Part shown: piece after piece, positions 35,755 to 47,057 of the stretch
Numbering within the stretch: position 1 is the stretch's first letter
Layout: every line of letters starts with the position of its first letter
DNA from: Adiantum capillus-veneris
Taxonomy: Eukaryota; Streptophyta; Polypodiopsida; Polypodiales; Pteridaceae
Direction: 5' to 3'
NCBI GenBank assembly: GCA_014529385.2
Contig: CM043945.1
Coordinates: 98,684,612-98,748,611, forward strand
DNA length: 64,000 nucleotides
Notes under the pieces: model-generated
The model's input: the letters and a program-made list of their open reading frames with translations, nothing else
The model's database searches: none
Told to the model about the DNA's origin: nothing
Position numbers and translations under genes: made by a program

Positions 35755-37560
35755 TTATAGCATACACTTCAACCAGGCACTACATACCTCTTTAGACATC
35801 TTGGACCCAACTGGAAAATCTCCTTCATTTGCTGTATGACATGCCCGCTTCACTGGACTCTCCACATGTAGCAGGATTAACCCTCGCATTGCCTGCACCC
35901 TGGTCAAAGCCTTATCCACAAGCACTTGCATCTCTTCATCCACACCATGGAATCCTTGGCTCATCAAATAACCTCAGCTTCATTCCCACAATATACTTGA
36001 TCTAAAAGGCCTGCACCTATAGCATCATGTTGGCAATACATAGGCACCTCCATCTGCTCTTCACCTTGGCTAATATCCATCACCTCATGAGATTCAAAAG
36101 TATGCCCAATCCCTTCGGTTTTTGCTTCATCATCATCCCCTTGCCGATTTGGTAGGCCAATTTGGCTATCTATAAACTCAGACCTATCCTCCTTTGTAGA
36201 GATTTGTACCACCATAGCCATCTCCACTTCTATTTTCATCAACATGGCCGCCAATAGAGCACTGCATGTCACCTTTGATAGCATATCCTCTTTCACTTGC
36301 TTGGGCACTTCAACCTGTTCTTCTTCCACATTTGCTATGACCATATCATTAGACACATAATTAGAATGCTTTACCTTTACAAAGCTATGACCATATCATT
36401 AGACACATAATCAGGTAGCTTTACCTTTACCAACACCGACCTATTAGACTCGGTCTCCTCGTCATAGGATGTGGGCTCATCCGGTCCATCTTCATCACTT
36501 GCCTCCCAAAAACTAGAATTAGACTCTCCATCTTCATCAGCATCATACACTGACTCGGTATCAGCATCTTCAACCGCCTGCTGCTCCACAAAAGCTTGAC
36601 CATCGTCTAGGCTTTGCACACTTTCTTCATCTCCTTCTGAATCCTTGGCTTTTGCAATTTGATTTCTATTTGCTACCTTCTCATGCAAGCTTTTCACAAG
36701 AACAGGCTCCCTCTTTCTGATTTTCTCTAGAAACCTAACACCTGCTTCCTCTTTGGCACACTGGCTCACTTCAGCAAGGGGTTTATCCTCTTTGACAAGC
36801 TTGTCCATCATAAACTGGAAACCTCCAAGGAACATAATCAATTGTTGGCCTTACCTCAACACACTTTTCACCTTGCACATTTGGCACTGCCTTTGATTGA
36901 ACCATAGAATAATCTGCTAGCCTTTGAATAGACAAATAATCTATGGATTCAGCAAACCCAGCTCCAGATTCCGCTTCACCTTTCTACTCTTCATCTTGGC
37001 CAGATACACAATGTCTTCATAGGTATCAGCGCCGTCTTCCACCTTACCTCTAATCCTCGGATGCAAGCACTCAAGAAACCTTGACAACTTCAAAAACTGA
37101 TTGCCTTTCACCTCAGTGGCGACCTCTTAACTGCTTCCAACAGGCTTCAAACTCCTCAAGAAAAATGAAAAAAATCCTTACTTACGTCTTGGCGTACCTC
37201 TTTCAGCTTTGCACCAACCTTTGTCGGGGTGACTACTTCTCAAAACCTTTCCAAAAATTGGCTTTGCAATTCCTCCCATGAACCTCGACCATCAGCCTTC
37301 AAATCATTGTACCAAATCTTTGCACGTCCGTGCATCATCAACGGCAATGTCTACAACTTTTCCGCATCTGTCAACATATGCATCGATTGCATCCACAATT
37401 CAAAATCTGCTAACCAATCTTCAGGGTCTTCAACACCTGTAAATGTGCAGCCAAAGCTCGACTCCATCACTTTTGCTATTTTCAAACACAACCGCCAAAT
37501 CTTTTAACCATCCCCCGATTGCTTGTCAGCTTTCAAACACCTGCTTCAACCTTCAAATTG
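35755..37560 (-). pseudogene. Gag-like gene with acidic C-terminal region
   Basis: In the minus frames near 37,330-37,200 the stretch PLMMHGRAKIWYNDLKADGR continues to WEELQSQFLERFEK, which matches the retrotransposon gag pattern (A..W...L.....W..L...F...F). Downstream frames at 36,841-36,377 and 36,356-35,964 are acidic (DADTESVYDADEDGES). The last, 35,967-35,755, contains VDKALTRVQAMRGLI. That motif recurs as VNKALNKIKAMRGLL in the gag of the array at 47.5-57.4 kb, so the two families are related. Several stops are present. A duplicated segment of about 54 bp (GCTATGACCATATCATTAGA, at 36,334 and 36,388) breaks the frame. Confidence 0.65.
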
Positions 37561-37595
37561 GAGCATCGGTGCTCCTCAGCAGGGGCACCAGAAGA

Positions 37596-39620
37596 TGGAT
37601 GGGGGGAAAGGGAAACACACCCAGAACCCAAACAGTTTGGCTCTCGATAGCCTAGGATAATCACTGCACCCTGATCCACTAGAGTTCACCTTCAAAACTC
37701 GCACAATCCATAGCAATCCACATCAATCTAGCTCGTTTTATGACCATACCATAGCACAGACTGCTGTCTCTTTCTCTCTCACACACACAAAGGCTTGGGG
37801 AGGTACACGCATCTCCAACACCGGACGGAATAGAGCAAAGAGAGAAGGGGGAAAAAACAAAGAAACCACACCAGAAATAGATTGAATTTGCTCCAATTAT
37901 GGCAAAAAACTTCATCTACACCATCATCAAAACCTGCCACAACAGCTCTGTTGATTCTACATCGATGAGCACAAAAAAAACTAGGCAATCGATGGCCTCG
38001 CTTTTGTGTGGCGCTCCTCATTGAGAGAAAAAAAAAAAAAACCATGCAAGTTGGCTTCAAAAGCTTCTTCTGGAGCTCCACCCTCGAGCTCTGCCTCCTT
38101 CCACTCCAAAAGACCGAGAACTCTCCTCGCCTTGAGCAAAAAAAATCTACCTCAGGGCGCACAAACTGGCCCCTTCTTCTTCCTCTTCTCTCGCTCTCGG
38201 CTCCCTCGGAGCTCGCCCAAACTTGCAAAAAAACTGGCCTTCTTTCTTCCCTACCGCTCTCCAAGAGCTCTCCTCTCCAAAACCGTCCTTTTCGGAGAAC
38301 TACCAAAAACGGGCCCCCTTGGGCATGAGAGTCGATCCTTATTTAGCGCCTCTATTTTAAGCCGCCTTTTCGTTTGCATGTGACATCACCCCCTCACGGG
38401 TCTGCCTTGAGCCCCACGCCATTGTGAGAATCCTCTCCTTCCAAGCGGGGCGCTGACGGCGCCGTCAGTGCACCCTCCTCATGCCTTCAAAAGTTTTGGC
38501 CCAGCTAGGCGCGTGAACCCCCCTGCCATGTCATCATCTACATCGCGTCAAGCACTGCCCAAGGCTGCTGGCGGACGCCAAACATGCCACCGCACAATGC
38601 CCTATGGGGTGCAGCCATAGCCACCACTCGTGAGGAGAGCTCCCCTTGTGGCTTCACATGCCTGATGTGGGCTCACGTTTTAGGCTTTATACCTCGCCGT
38701 TTATTGCAGTGCATCCGCATATGGGATCATGGGGGTGCCACATGGCAGATTGTGGTGAGCATGGTCTCCAAGCCCCCAAAAAGCTCAAAATTTTTTTGAT
38801 AAAAATTCCCATGCAACCCAACCTTTTCTGCCCATCTTTCCATTGTTGCCATATGACACACAAGATTCCGATCTCCAAATCGTCAAGGCCAATTGAGACC
38901 TCATATTTCCAACTCCAAACCACAGAGCTCTCACCTCATCCAGAATCTGGGAAGCCCTTGAACCGAGGCCGCAAAAAGTGAGAATCTTCACCTGCAACCC
39001 ACTCCGAGACGACGTCCATAACTTTCCGCTTTGGGATCTGTTTGACGAGCTGTCAACTCTTGCAAGCTCCATACACTGCATAACACCTTTTCAAATTGTG
39101 TTGAGGCCCAAAAAATTCCAGATGGCACGAATCCCCATGTGGTCAGTTGGGCACCTACCTAGCCTCCGTGAAAACTTCAACTGACCGTAAACTGCAATCC
39201 ATAGCTCCGATCTGCAATCTGAAAAGATGGGTATGCTCCATAAATTGAGCACTACGCATCCATACACTGACATACTCTTGGGCCACCTATCCCTAGCTGC
39301 CCTCTCCAACAAGGATCTGCAACACATTGCACCTTCAAACTCCAATATCTTGGGCTTCGTAGGTCGGTTTGATGAGCCGTCTGGACCTGCTCCTTCAGCA
39401 CTTCAAGCTCTATACATCTGAGCCAAAAAATAGCACTTTGATCACCCTTCATCTTCCACCTTTTCAGGACCTATCTGGAGACTTTTTGGCCTAAAAAACC
39501 ACATCAAGCATACATCTTTGCTGCTGCTTGCCTGCACAAGCTCTTTCCATCTGCTATAGCTCTCTGCTATGCATCTGTAGGCATACACATCACTGCCTTT
39601 GCCCTCTGCTAGGGTCGACA
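37596..39620 (-). repeat. LTR of the minus-strand gag-only element, about 2.0 kb
   Basis: On the plus strand it reads TGGATGGGGGG... to ...TAGGGTCGACA. Large parts (about 37,600-37,700 and 38,990-39,420) match the solo LTR at 43,470-44,391. The distance from its end to the primer binding site is five bases. Its length is close to the 2.0-kb LTRs of the array at 47.5 kb. The open frames in it are not conserved as proteins. Confidence 0.6.
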
Positions 39621-39810
39621 CATTTTGTCTTCACAAGCGTCCTGCGATATTTCTTTTCAATTTTTTGCATGGCGCGATGTCGTGTTGTTCCAGACTATGG
39701 GTGGACCTCTTATTGCATTGTTTAGGTTATTTAAGGAGTTTCTTGAACCTCCCGTGGGCCTTGTTTTGGCAAATTTTGTGGCAAAGGACAAAGCACTTTC
39801 CGACTATCAA

Positions 39811-40352
39811 ATGGCAAGGACAAAGCAAACTGCAAGGAAAGTTTACCAAGCTCTAAAAGATTCAGAGAAAGATGATGATGACAACCAAGAAGAATCAGTC
39901 AATCCAGAGGTTGGGAAGAAAGAAGGGAAACCACCTACACAACCTCCCCAGAGGCCTACTGCTCGGAAGAGATTGAATTATCAAGTCAAATCTTTAATGA
40001 GATAAGAAAAGCATAGAAGCCTACTTGTCTTCTTATTCCAAAGCTACCCTTCATGAGAGTTGTCAAAGAGATATCAGATAGACTTGTGAGCATGATAAAT
40101 ATCAAAACCTTTGTTTCAGTAAGGTGGAAATCTCAAGCCTTGATGTGCCTTCAGGAGGCTGCTAAGGATTTCCTTATAAAGTTTATGAATGATAGCTACA
40201 TTGTAGCTGCATTTTCTCACAGGGTTACACTAATGAGCAAAGATGTTGTGCTTGTGTATAGGTTGAGGTACAAGTTTAATAAGGCTCTTGAGCTTATTCC
40301 TAGTGAGGATCTTAGGGCCTTCCAAATTATAAATATCCCCCCTTCCACGTAG
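39811..40352 (+). pseudogene. Histone H3-like, centromeric (CENH3) type features, interrupted
   Basis: ATG at 39,811 gives MARTKQTARKV, identical to the H3 N-terminus through K9; Ser10 is Val. A diverged acidic then basic tail follows (to RPTARKRLNYQVKSL). After a one-base shift near 39,995 the frame reads EIRK, a TAG (40,014-40,016), LLIPKLPFMRVVKEI, and then the rest of a histone fold: RWKSQALMCLQEAAKDFLI and HRVTLMSKDVVLVYRLRYKF. RW in place of RF, an expanded loop 1 (about 16 residues against 8 in H3), QEAAxD and RVTLMxKD are features of CENH3 rather than canonical H3. CENH3 marks centromeric nucleosomes. Given the stop and the shift it is most likely a pseudogene or element-borne copy. 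No intron explains the breaks. Confidence 0.75.
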
Positions 40353-41425
40353 CAGAAGAAGTCAGGAGTTGTCATTGAAGATGTTACACATTAGTATGAG
40401 ACAAGAAAGGCCCAGGATATCAAAGCAAGCAAGGAGGTTGAGAGGGAGAAAGACATGATGTCAGAGGATGCTATCCTTACAGAGCAAGCAAAAATTTTAA
40501 GAGCATCCAACTCTCTCCTTCATGAAAAAGCTACAGGCAAAATGGTTTTGGATGTCTCCATGTGTGGGGATGATGAGGTATACTGTGACATATTCCCTCA
40601 AGACACAAGTATGCTTATAAACCCCAACAATGAGCTTGGTGATACTGTGCTATTTATCTGTCTCAGGTATGTGTTTCCCCGTTGCTAATTATTAGTGCAT
40701 GTGCGCCTACAAGGGCCCCATTGGGGGATGTGTTTTCTTGTGAAAATTTCCATACTTGATCCTCTAGTGACACAATGTCTATTTAACAAGCAAGGAAGAC
40801 TTTCAAGTTTTTTTTGAAGATTTTGACATGGTGACCTACAATTACATAATATACCCCTATGTTGAAGGGTAAATCTTAACTCCTAAAAATTTATAATATT
40901 TTGTGGTATTCCTAGCTAATTGTTATTTTTTTGTAGAGGACATTGGAGTCTTATTATCTTCAATCTTTTGGAGAAAGATATTATATTTATGAATTCATTG
41001 TCAAGTATCCATGGGAGAAGTAAATTTTAAGTATGAAGTATGATCTATGCTTGATGGCCCATTGTTTTCTATTAGTAGCTTTTGATTGATGTCTTCTTGC
41101 AGTGCTACCAAACTTATCGCTAGTCACCTCAGTACCACAAATAAGGATTATAGAAGGTTTCAAGTACTACAATCAGAAAGTGCCTTTACAAACAGACTCA
41201 TTATCTTGTGGATGGCGGGTGCTTGCCAATGCATGGAGATATCTTGAGTCAAGGTGCAGGATGACTACTCACTGTAAGTGTGCATCTCATGTGTCATTGA
41301 TTTTTTTTTACTTCTTAACTATGTATGTACTCTTGTCCTTTATTTTGTTTTTGTATTTTTTGCAATTGCATGAATATCCAGAGTGTTGGGTGAGAGAGAA
41401 GGCTGTTTCTATGGTTTTGGAATGA
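40353..41425 (+). pseudogene. Ulp1-type (C48) cysteine protease domain in the same frame as the H3 fold
   Basis: C48 proteases cleave SUMO or related tags and occur both as host genes and in plant transposons. Two in-frame TAGs (40,350-40,352 and 40,392-40,394) separate this part from the H3 fold. The frame then runs through ELGDTVLFICL. Introns at about 40,667-40,790, 40,869-40,936, 41,020-41,102 and after 41,273 (all GT-AG) join DFDMVTYNYIIYPYVE, GHWSLIIFNLLEKDIIFMNS and VPLQTDSLSCGWRVLANAWR. The catalytic His (HW), the oxyanion Gln (QTD) and the Cys (CG) are present. The Asp expected after the His strand is Asn (MNSL), so activity is doubtful. The splice pattern argues against a processed copy. 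Confidence 0.75.
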
Positions 41426-41455
41426 TCGATAAATCCAAATGATCCAAAATCTCCT

Positions 41456-41983
41456 ATGGCACCAACTATAGAAGAAATAGTCTCTCCTTTGCCTTCAAAC
41501 AAAGGTAGAGCCACCAAGTGTTTGGATGCAAAGAAAAAGGATCACACGAAGAAGAGTCCTACAAAGAAGCTCCATACAAAGAAAATCCCTTCAAAGAGGA
41601 GCCACACAAGTAAGAGCCCTTCAAAGAGAAGCCATACAAAGAAGAGCCATGCCAAGAAGAGTCTTGCGAAGAGGAAGAGCCCCACCAAGAAGAAGAGGCC
41701 TGCAAAAGGAAAAGCAGATACAAAGGGCCATCCATTTCACTCATCATTGAAATTCAAGGTTCAAAAGCGTCGTTCAGTTAAGAACAGTAAGGGGGAGGCA
41801 CCTAGCTCACGTTTCAAGCTACCATTCATGTTGCCAAAGAAAGTTGCCAAGTCACCCAAGCCACCGCTCCTCAAGAGCCCAAAGCACCAACCCGTGCCAA
41901 GCCCTGAGGAGCCCAAGTCACCACCCCCCCTTCTTGAACTGACTTCACCCCCTCATGAACACAAAAGAAAAAGATGTCTCTGA
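41456..41983 (+). CDS. Lys-rich tail-like frame with S/T-P-x-K repeats
   Basis: A 175-codon open frame directly downstream of the Ulp1-type exons. It is built from about eleven degenerate KKSPTKK/KRSHTKK-type units and then a Pro-rich stretch (KSPKPPLLKSPKHQPVPSPE). The composition resembles histone H1 tails or nucleolar proteins, but no globular domain is seen. Whether it is a last exon of the H3/Ulp1 locus or a separate frame is unknown; an uncertain splice site near 41,386 precedes it. Confidence 0.45.
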   Translation: MAPTIEEIVSPLPSNKGRATKCLDAKKKDHTKKSPTKKLHTKKIPSKRSHTSKSPSKRSHTKKSHAKKSLAKRKSPTKKKRPAKGKADTKGHPFHSSLKFKVQKRRSVKNSKGEAPSSRFKLPFMLPKKVAKSPKPPLLKSPKHQPVPSPEEPKSPPPLLELTSPPHEHKRKRCL

Positions 41984-42236
41984 GGATGTAGAATCCTCTC
42001 AGGAAAAAAGAAAAGTAGAGTTTCATTTGGTGGTTCATAATTTTGTACTACAGATACTTAATACGAACTATTCGAGTCTTAAATGTGTATCATGGTGTCA
42101 TGTAAGTTTAAAACAACATAAATAATGATCACAACAACGTAGAAAAGACAGATATATTTGCAAATGAACTTGATTTTTCAAGTCCTTACAGGTGGCTCAA
42201 ATACAACTCTTTTTGGGGGAAGGCATGTGATGCAAG

Positions 42237-43254
42237 AGGTTGAATTCTCCATCCTTGTGCTCACCACAATTCCATCCACTTTGAATCTATACTTAGGAGA
42301 TGTTTCATCAAGAAACTCAAGAGATTCTTTGACATCTTGTAGTCTCCAATTTGTTGTTACTATAAGGCTTCTATGCTCAATGTGTGAATGGACTATGACC
42401 TTTAGTTCAAACTTTGGACAATTTTCCTCGGAGTCGAGAGAACCCCACTACCTAATTTGCTTCTCCATCTCCTATAGTCATAGCTCAGACGTAATGATTG
42501 ACGACATAGTCGATATGAGATAGACATAGAATGGGCTTACTCTACAACAACTAATATTATTGCCAATATGGAAAGTTTATTTGGTACTCCATTCGTCTCC
42601 AAGTACATTATCCAGTACAGTCATAGAAAGTCTTCTATTAAGCCACATCGCCTTTGTCCTTTGCAAGTCCATTGTTTTGAAACATGCCACAAGACACGTA
42701 TATGCAAGAACCATTGAACTTTAATCCTTCTTGATATCTTGCCCAGAGACATAGCTTTAAGGATGTCTTCTTTGATCTTGGATTTGAAGCTTGATAGAGT
42801 ACATGGATCATGAGCTTCCCAGTCAAGTGAACTTATGACGAGAACGGGTAACTGATGTAATTCTCCATATGCACCTTCTTATGATGGAACCTTGTATTCT
42901 GCAAAATAGACAAACAAATCCACTATTTTGTAAAAAGAAGGTGGCTTGTCAGCATACATAGCATCTGCAATCCCTTTATGCATTGCTTTGCATGTCCCAC
43001 TTAGACTCTCCATAGGCTGCCATTCCACAACTGTTGAAGGAAATATATTTGGAACGGAATCAAAAAATGAAGAAAAACAATGGGATAATGAAAAATTCAT
43101 TGTATCAAATAGATAAGTTTTTTTTTACTTATAGTAAGAATGCAGTGTGGGATGTTCGTCCAAGTCTAACACTATATCCTTGGCCATGTACACATGTTGA
43201 ACCTTAGCTAGCCAGCCATTGTAGATCACTTTGAAAGCAAGAACAGGACCTTTT
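42237..43254 (-). pseudogene. Unrecognised coding-like fragment, copy 2
   Basis: Paralogue of 32,205-33,209 with the same order of frames (for example IFPSTVVEWQPMESLSGTCK near 43,050, and an EFELKVTVH-type stretch near 42,380). It has its own frame breaks. It extends further at both sides: toward 42,160 (ITCLPPKRVVFEPPVRT) and past 43,254, where copy 1 is cut by CACTA DNA. The shared pattern across two decayed copies suggests a once-real protein. Confidence 0.5.
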
Positions 43255-43308
43255 CAATGGGTTTTTACTTTATCACGTTTAGTTCTCTTCACTCTGTGTA
43301 TACCCACG
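43255..43308. other. Continuation of copy 2 across the CACTA target point
   Basis: TTTTTAC is followed by TTTATCACGTTTAG here, where copy 1 has TTTTTTA followed by CACTACAAG. This is the empty-site allele by paralogy. Confidence 0.6.
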
Positions 43309-43469
43309 GGGGATTCACTAAGGGTTACCGTATGGTATCACGTAAGTGTACAATATGGGGGTTTTCTAAGGCCAAATGGATAGATTTTACATATGAGGGT
43401 CCCGTATGTAGGAGTTGAAAAGGTAATTTTATTGCACGCAGGTCCCCCTATTACTACTAGTGAATCCCT
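43309..43469. mobile_element. Small MITE-like element, about 160 bp
   Basis: The inverted ends are GGGATTCACTA (43,310-43,320) and TAGTGAATCCC (43,458-43,468). The inside contains GGTATCACGTAAGT. A clear target duplication is not visible because an LTR begins directly at 43,470. Confidence 0.6.
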
Positions 43470-44391
43470 TGTTGGAGAGGGGGAAAGGGGAACACACCCA
43501 GTACACAACACAATGCCTCACTATAGCCCAGGGTATACATAGCGCCCCAATCCACTAGAGTTCACCTTCAAAACTCACACTACCCGCAAGCAAACCATCA
43601 CTTTCACACAACCATATGCACATACGCCCTGCAATGCATCAGACAGACTCAATCACTCCGCTCCGCTCAATTCACAGCCTTCCACACTCACAAAACCTCT
43701 CTCTATCTCTCGAACCGAGGCCGCCAAAAACCAATCAAATCATCTGCAATCAACTTCCATTATCTACTGTCAACTTTGATCGATCATTATCCCGCGCTGC
43801 GACCTTAGAATGACATGCTGTTGAGTTTGACTAGCTCCACATATTGCATACTACCTTCGAGAACCTTGGTGAGACCCAAAAGATGCCAGATGGCACATCC
43901 TCCAATGCGGGCAAGTGGGCTCAGACCCGGCCCCCGAAAAAAAATTGAATTGGCCATAAAATGCAAACCATAGCTCTGATCCGCAATCTGAAAAGACAGG
44001 TAGACTCCATGAATTGATCTCTACACACCTGTACCTTGACTTCCATTTGGACCACTTGTCTCTAGCTGCCCTGTCCGGCAAGAATCTACAATCCATTGAA
44101 TCTTCAACCTTCAATAACTTGGGCTCCGTAGCTCGGTTTGATGAGCCGTCTTTACCTGCTCCTTCAGCACTTCAAGATCTTCATTCCTGGACCCAAAATT
44201 TGCACTTTTCATCTCCTTCATCTGCTCCCCAACCTAGCCCCTCATGGAGACTTCCTTGGCCTATAAGCCGCATCAAGCATACAATTTCGATGCTACCTGC
44301 AATCCCATGATTTTACTAGCTGCCCCAACCCTTTGCCATACTTTTGCTTGCCTGCATATATATGCCCATGCCACTTTCTAGAGTCGACTCA
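43470..44391 (-). repeat. Solo or deleted LTR of the minus-strand gag-only family
   Basis: It begins TGTTGGAGAGGGGGAAAGG and ends near AGAGTCGACTCA, and aligns with both ends and parts of the LTR at 37,596-39,620 but is about half as long, so it carries internal deletions. No gag or primer binding site follows at either side. Confidence 0.6.
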
Positions 44392-44984
44392 CTTTGGCTG
44401 CACCGCCGTGTGTACACCTTTGCATGAAGCATTGTTACCCAGTCATTCACACGAAAAGATATAGGTTTCCATGCTCTCTAACATTATGAAAGTCACAAGA
44501 AGTTATGTTACGTGAAGGGAGACATGCCGAAGACGCCATGGAAACTTAGAGATTACAGAAGAAGAAAGAAATTACAGAGATGAAAAGACTTAAACCTCTC
44601 ACAAAATAGAGGGAAAGTGAAAAAGGTATACGTTTGGAAAAAGTAGGTGATTTGTCATTAATGGCTTTGTTTGTAGAGCCTTCCCACATAGATTTCGTAT
44701 CTTTTGACAACGATTTTGTGAAATATAATTAAGAATAAAACATGAGACTTCATTACTTTGGGCCGCAAATTTAATGAGCTGACTCGCTGAAAGCACCTAG
44801 ATATAACATTTTCGACCTTATGATCAAGACATTTAGCCGCTCTCCGTCAAAATAGGACAGCCAAAACTCAAGATAGAGGCGACAAGAGTGCCATACTTTT
44901 GTATACGTGTGAAATGACTATTGGACTATTCCTTAATCCTTAGATTAACAAACAACCCTTTTCTAGCCGTTTTTGGCCCTAATG
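44392..44984. other. Intergenic, no recognised feature
   Basis: Unique AT-rich sequence between the solo LTR and the gypsy LTR. Confidence 0.5.
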
Positions 44985-45346
44985 CTCTAGACACCCCTCA
45001 AGGCTCCCATGCTGCTCAAGTGGGGCTGGGGCAACCACAAGCACAACACAACAACAAACCCACATCCAAACTCAAACAATAGAGGGGAACCACCTAGTTA
45101 TAGTATGCGAACTAGGAGGCAAGAGAGATTTTGTCACAACCAAGAAGATGACAACAAAACACACAAGCAATCTCACATCAAGACACACACCAAATGGAGC
45201 AGAGAGAGCTAGAGCAAAGGGAAGAGAGAGAGGAATGGAACTTGCATAATACCTTTTGTGACTTGCAAATGGAGATGGTTCGTTATGATGATATCGTAGA
45301 GCTTGTACAAAACTAACTCAATGCTTAGTGAATGTTAAACATTGCC

Positions 45347-45389
<43 letters not shown>

Positions 45390-45986
45390 TGTCTTAGGGT
45401 GTGGGAGACCTCTCACCACAATACCCTCTTACAATGGACACAAAATTGGCAGTTAAAACACACTAAAAAACTTCTCAAACAAGATCAAATGATAGAAACC
45501 TAAAATACTCAAGTCACCTTGAATTCACCAAACCGTATTGCACAAGTGGAAGGACGAAGATTTGAACGTCGAATCACGCCTTTGATGTACCAAATCTCAA
45601 TTTATTGATGATGAAGGAACATATACAATAGTGGTTTTGAGATTTTGAACTCACGCTCTCTCACTTACAATGTGTAGCTTGAGAGCTTCTCACACCAAAG
45701 TGAAGCTCACAAAGTGGTTGCTACGCCTAAGTCTCTCCTCATGCATAGGGTGTTGCGGTGGTATGTGAGACATTGGGGATGATTTACAAGAATGAGAGGG
45801 GCCTATTTATAGGTTGGAGATCTCTCATTAAGATTATTGGAAATCCAAATTTACAAGCTAACAAATCAGGATTATGATTTTTTTTGAACATCAAAACATT
45901 GCGGGCCTTCTTTGTCTGCTTGAGTCATGGATGTGGGCTCAAAAGAGAGCATTATTGATGGTAGATGAGGCGAAACTAGAGTGTTA

Positions 45987-46033
<47 letters not shown>

Positions 46034-47025
46034 ACTATGCTCATGTAAGCTTGAGGTGAGGTGTCTTTTATGGTTAGGTCAATGGCTATTTTGTGTTAGT
46101 ATGTTAGTGGTTAGTGTTAGTGATTTGTAGTTAGTAGGATGGGGTACAATTACGTGGCATTTGCACTCAAGGTGCATTATATGATTTATACAATGATAAA
46201 AAGTAAGAGAAGAATTAGAATATACACAATTTTATGGAAACCACAAGATGGAAAGGGAATTTTCCACCTATCTCCTTCAATGAATGAGCGGTTGTAGAAC
46301 TCTGTCGGTGTAGTTCTTGTGACCATGGAAAAGTTGAATTCTCCATGATCAAACTCCTCCTTTTGTAGAGCTTGAGCTTAGTTATTTTTTAAATTTTTTT
46401 ATTTTTGTGAAAGGATGAAGAGATTATGGTAATATGAGTTTGATTCTAGAGAGAGAAATTGAGCTATATGTGTGTAGAGATGATAATTTTGAGCTACGGA
46501 GTAAGGAAGAGATGGGAATGGTGAAGAAAAAGAAAGAAGCCATGAAAGTTGCAGGTTTGAGTGAGGGATGGAGAGGAATGAGTGTGTGTGTAGGAAGTGG
46601 GAAAGGAGGTGAGAGAAGACTATGGGTTACATGTGAGAAAAGTGGGCAGACTAGGGTCTACACAAAAATTCTATCTCACTGGTGGTGATTTAAAAAATTA
46701 TTAAAATTTTTGAGGTGATTATTTATCTCTTGGTCCACATTTTGTCTTCTAACCCACTGCTTCAAATTCGGAATGGAGATGGATATTAAAAATTCCACCA
46801 AAATGCCTAGTTTTCTTCAAAAAAAAAAGTCTTCAGTGGCCCCCCTTTTGTTGAATTTGCATAAGGTCCCAAAGGTGATTCCCTCCTTGCATGAGAGCAT
46901 GACCTAATAGATTTCTAGAGGATTGAAAATATGAATGGTTGTGGATTATGCACAAATATAATATATGGATATGATGAAAAAAAAATATTATATAATTAAT
47001 TCATGGAATCTAAAATAATGTGAGC

Positions 47026-47057
<32 letters not shown>

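Larger units (their letters stand above)
33211..35760 (-). mobile_element. CACTA (En/Spm) element, one end present, other end truncated
   Basis: The end starts CACTACAAGAGG at 33,211, the canonical terminal motif, preceded by TTA. It is followed by subterminal repeats and, on the minus strand, by a TnpA/Ptta-type gene and the C-terminal part of a TNP2 gene. The duplicate block at 43.25 kb lacks the element and reads straight through the same point. The far end was not found; gag-element DNA begins at about 35,755. Confidence 0.85.
35755..39620 (-). mobile_element. Gag-only LTR retroelement (TR-GAG-like), 5' LTR plus gag, 3' end lost
   Basis: On the minus strand: an LTR (39,620 to 37,596), a primer binding site at 37,590 downward (TGGTGCCCCTGCTGAGGAG), then gag to 35,755. 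No protease or polymerase is present. The 3' LTR is missing, and CACTA DNA adjoins the broken end. Confidence 0.65.

Noticed and set aside
39811-40352. Functional canonical histone H3 gene
   Set aside because: The tail diverges after K9, a one-base shift and a TAG interrupt the fold, and loop 1 is expanded. It is not a normal H3 gene.
41456-41983. Histone H1 gene
   Set aside because: Only a Lys/Pro/Ser-rich repeat is present. No winged-helix globular domain can be read, so the H1 name is not justified.
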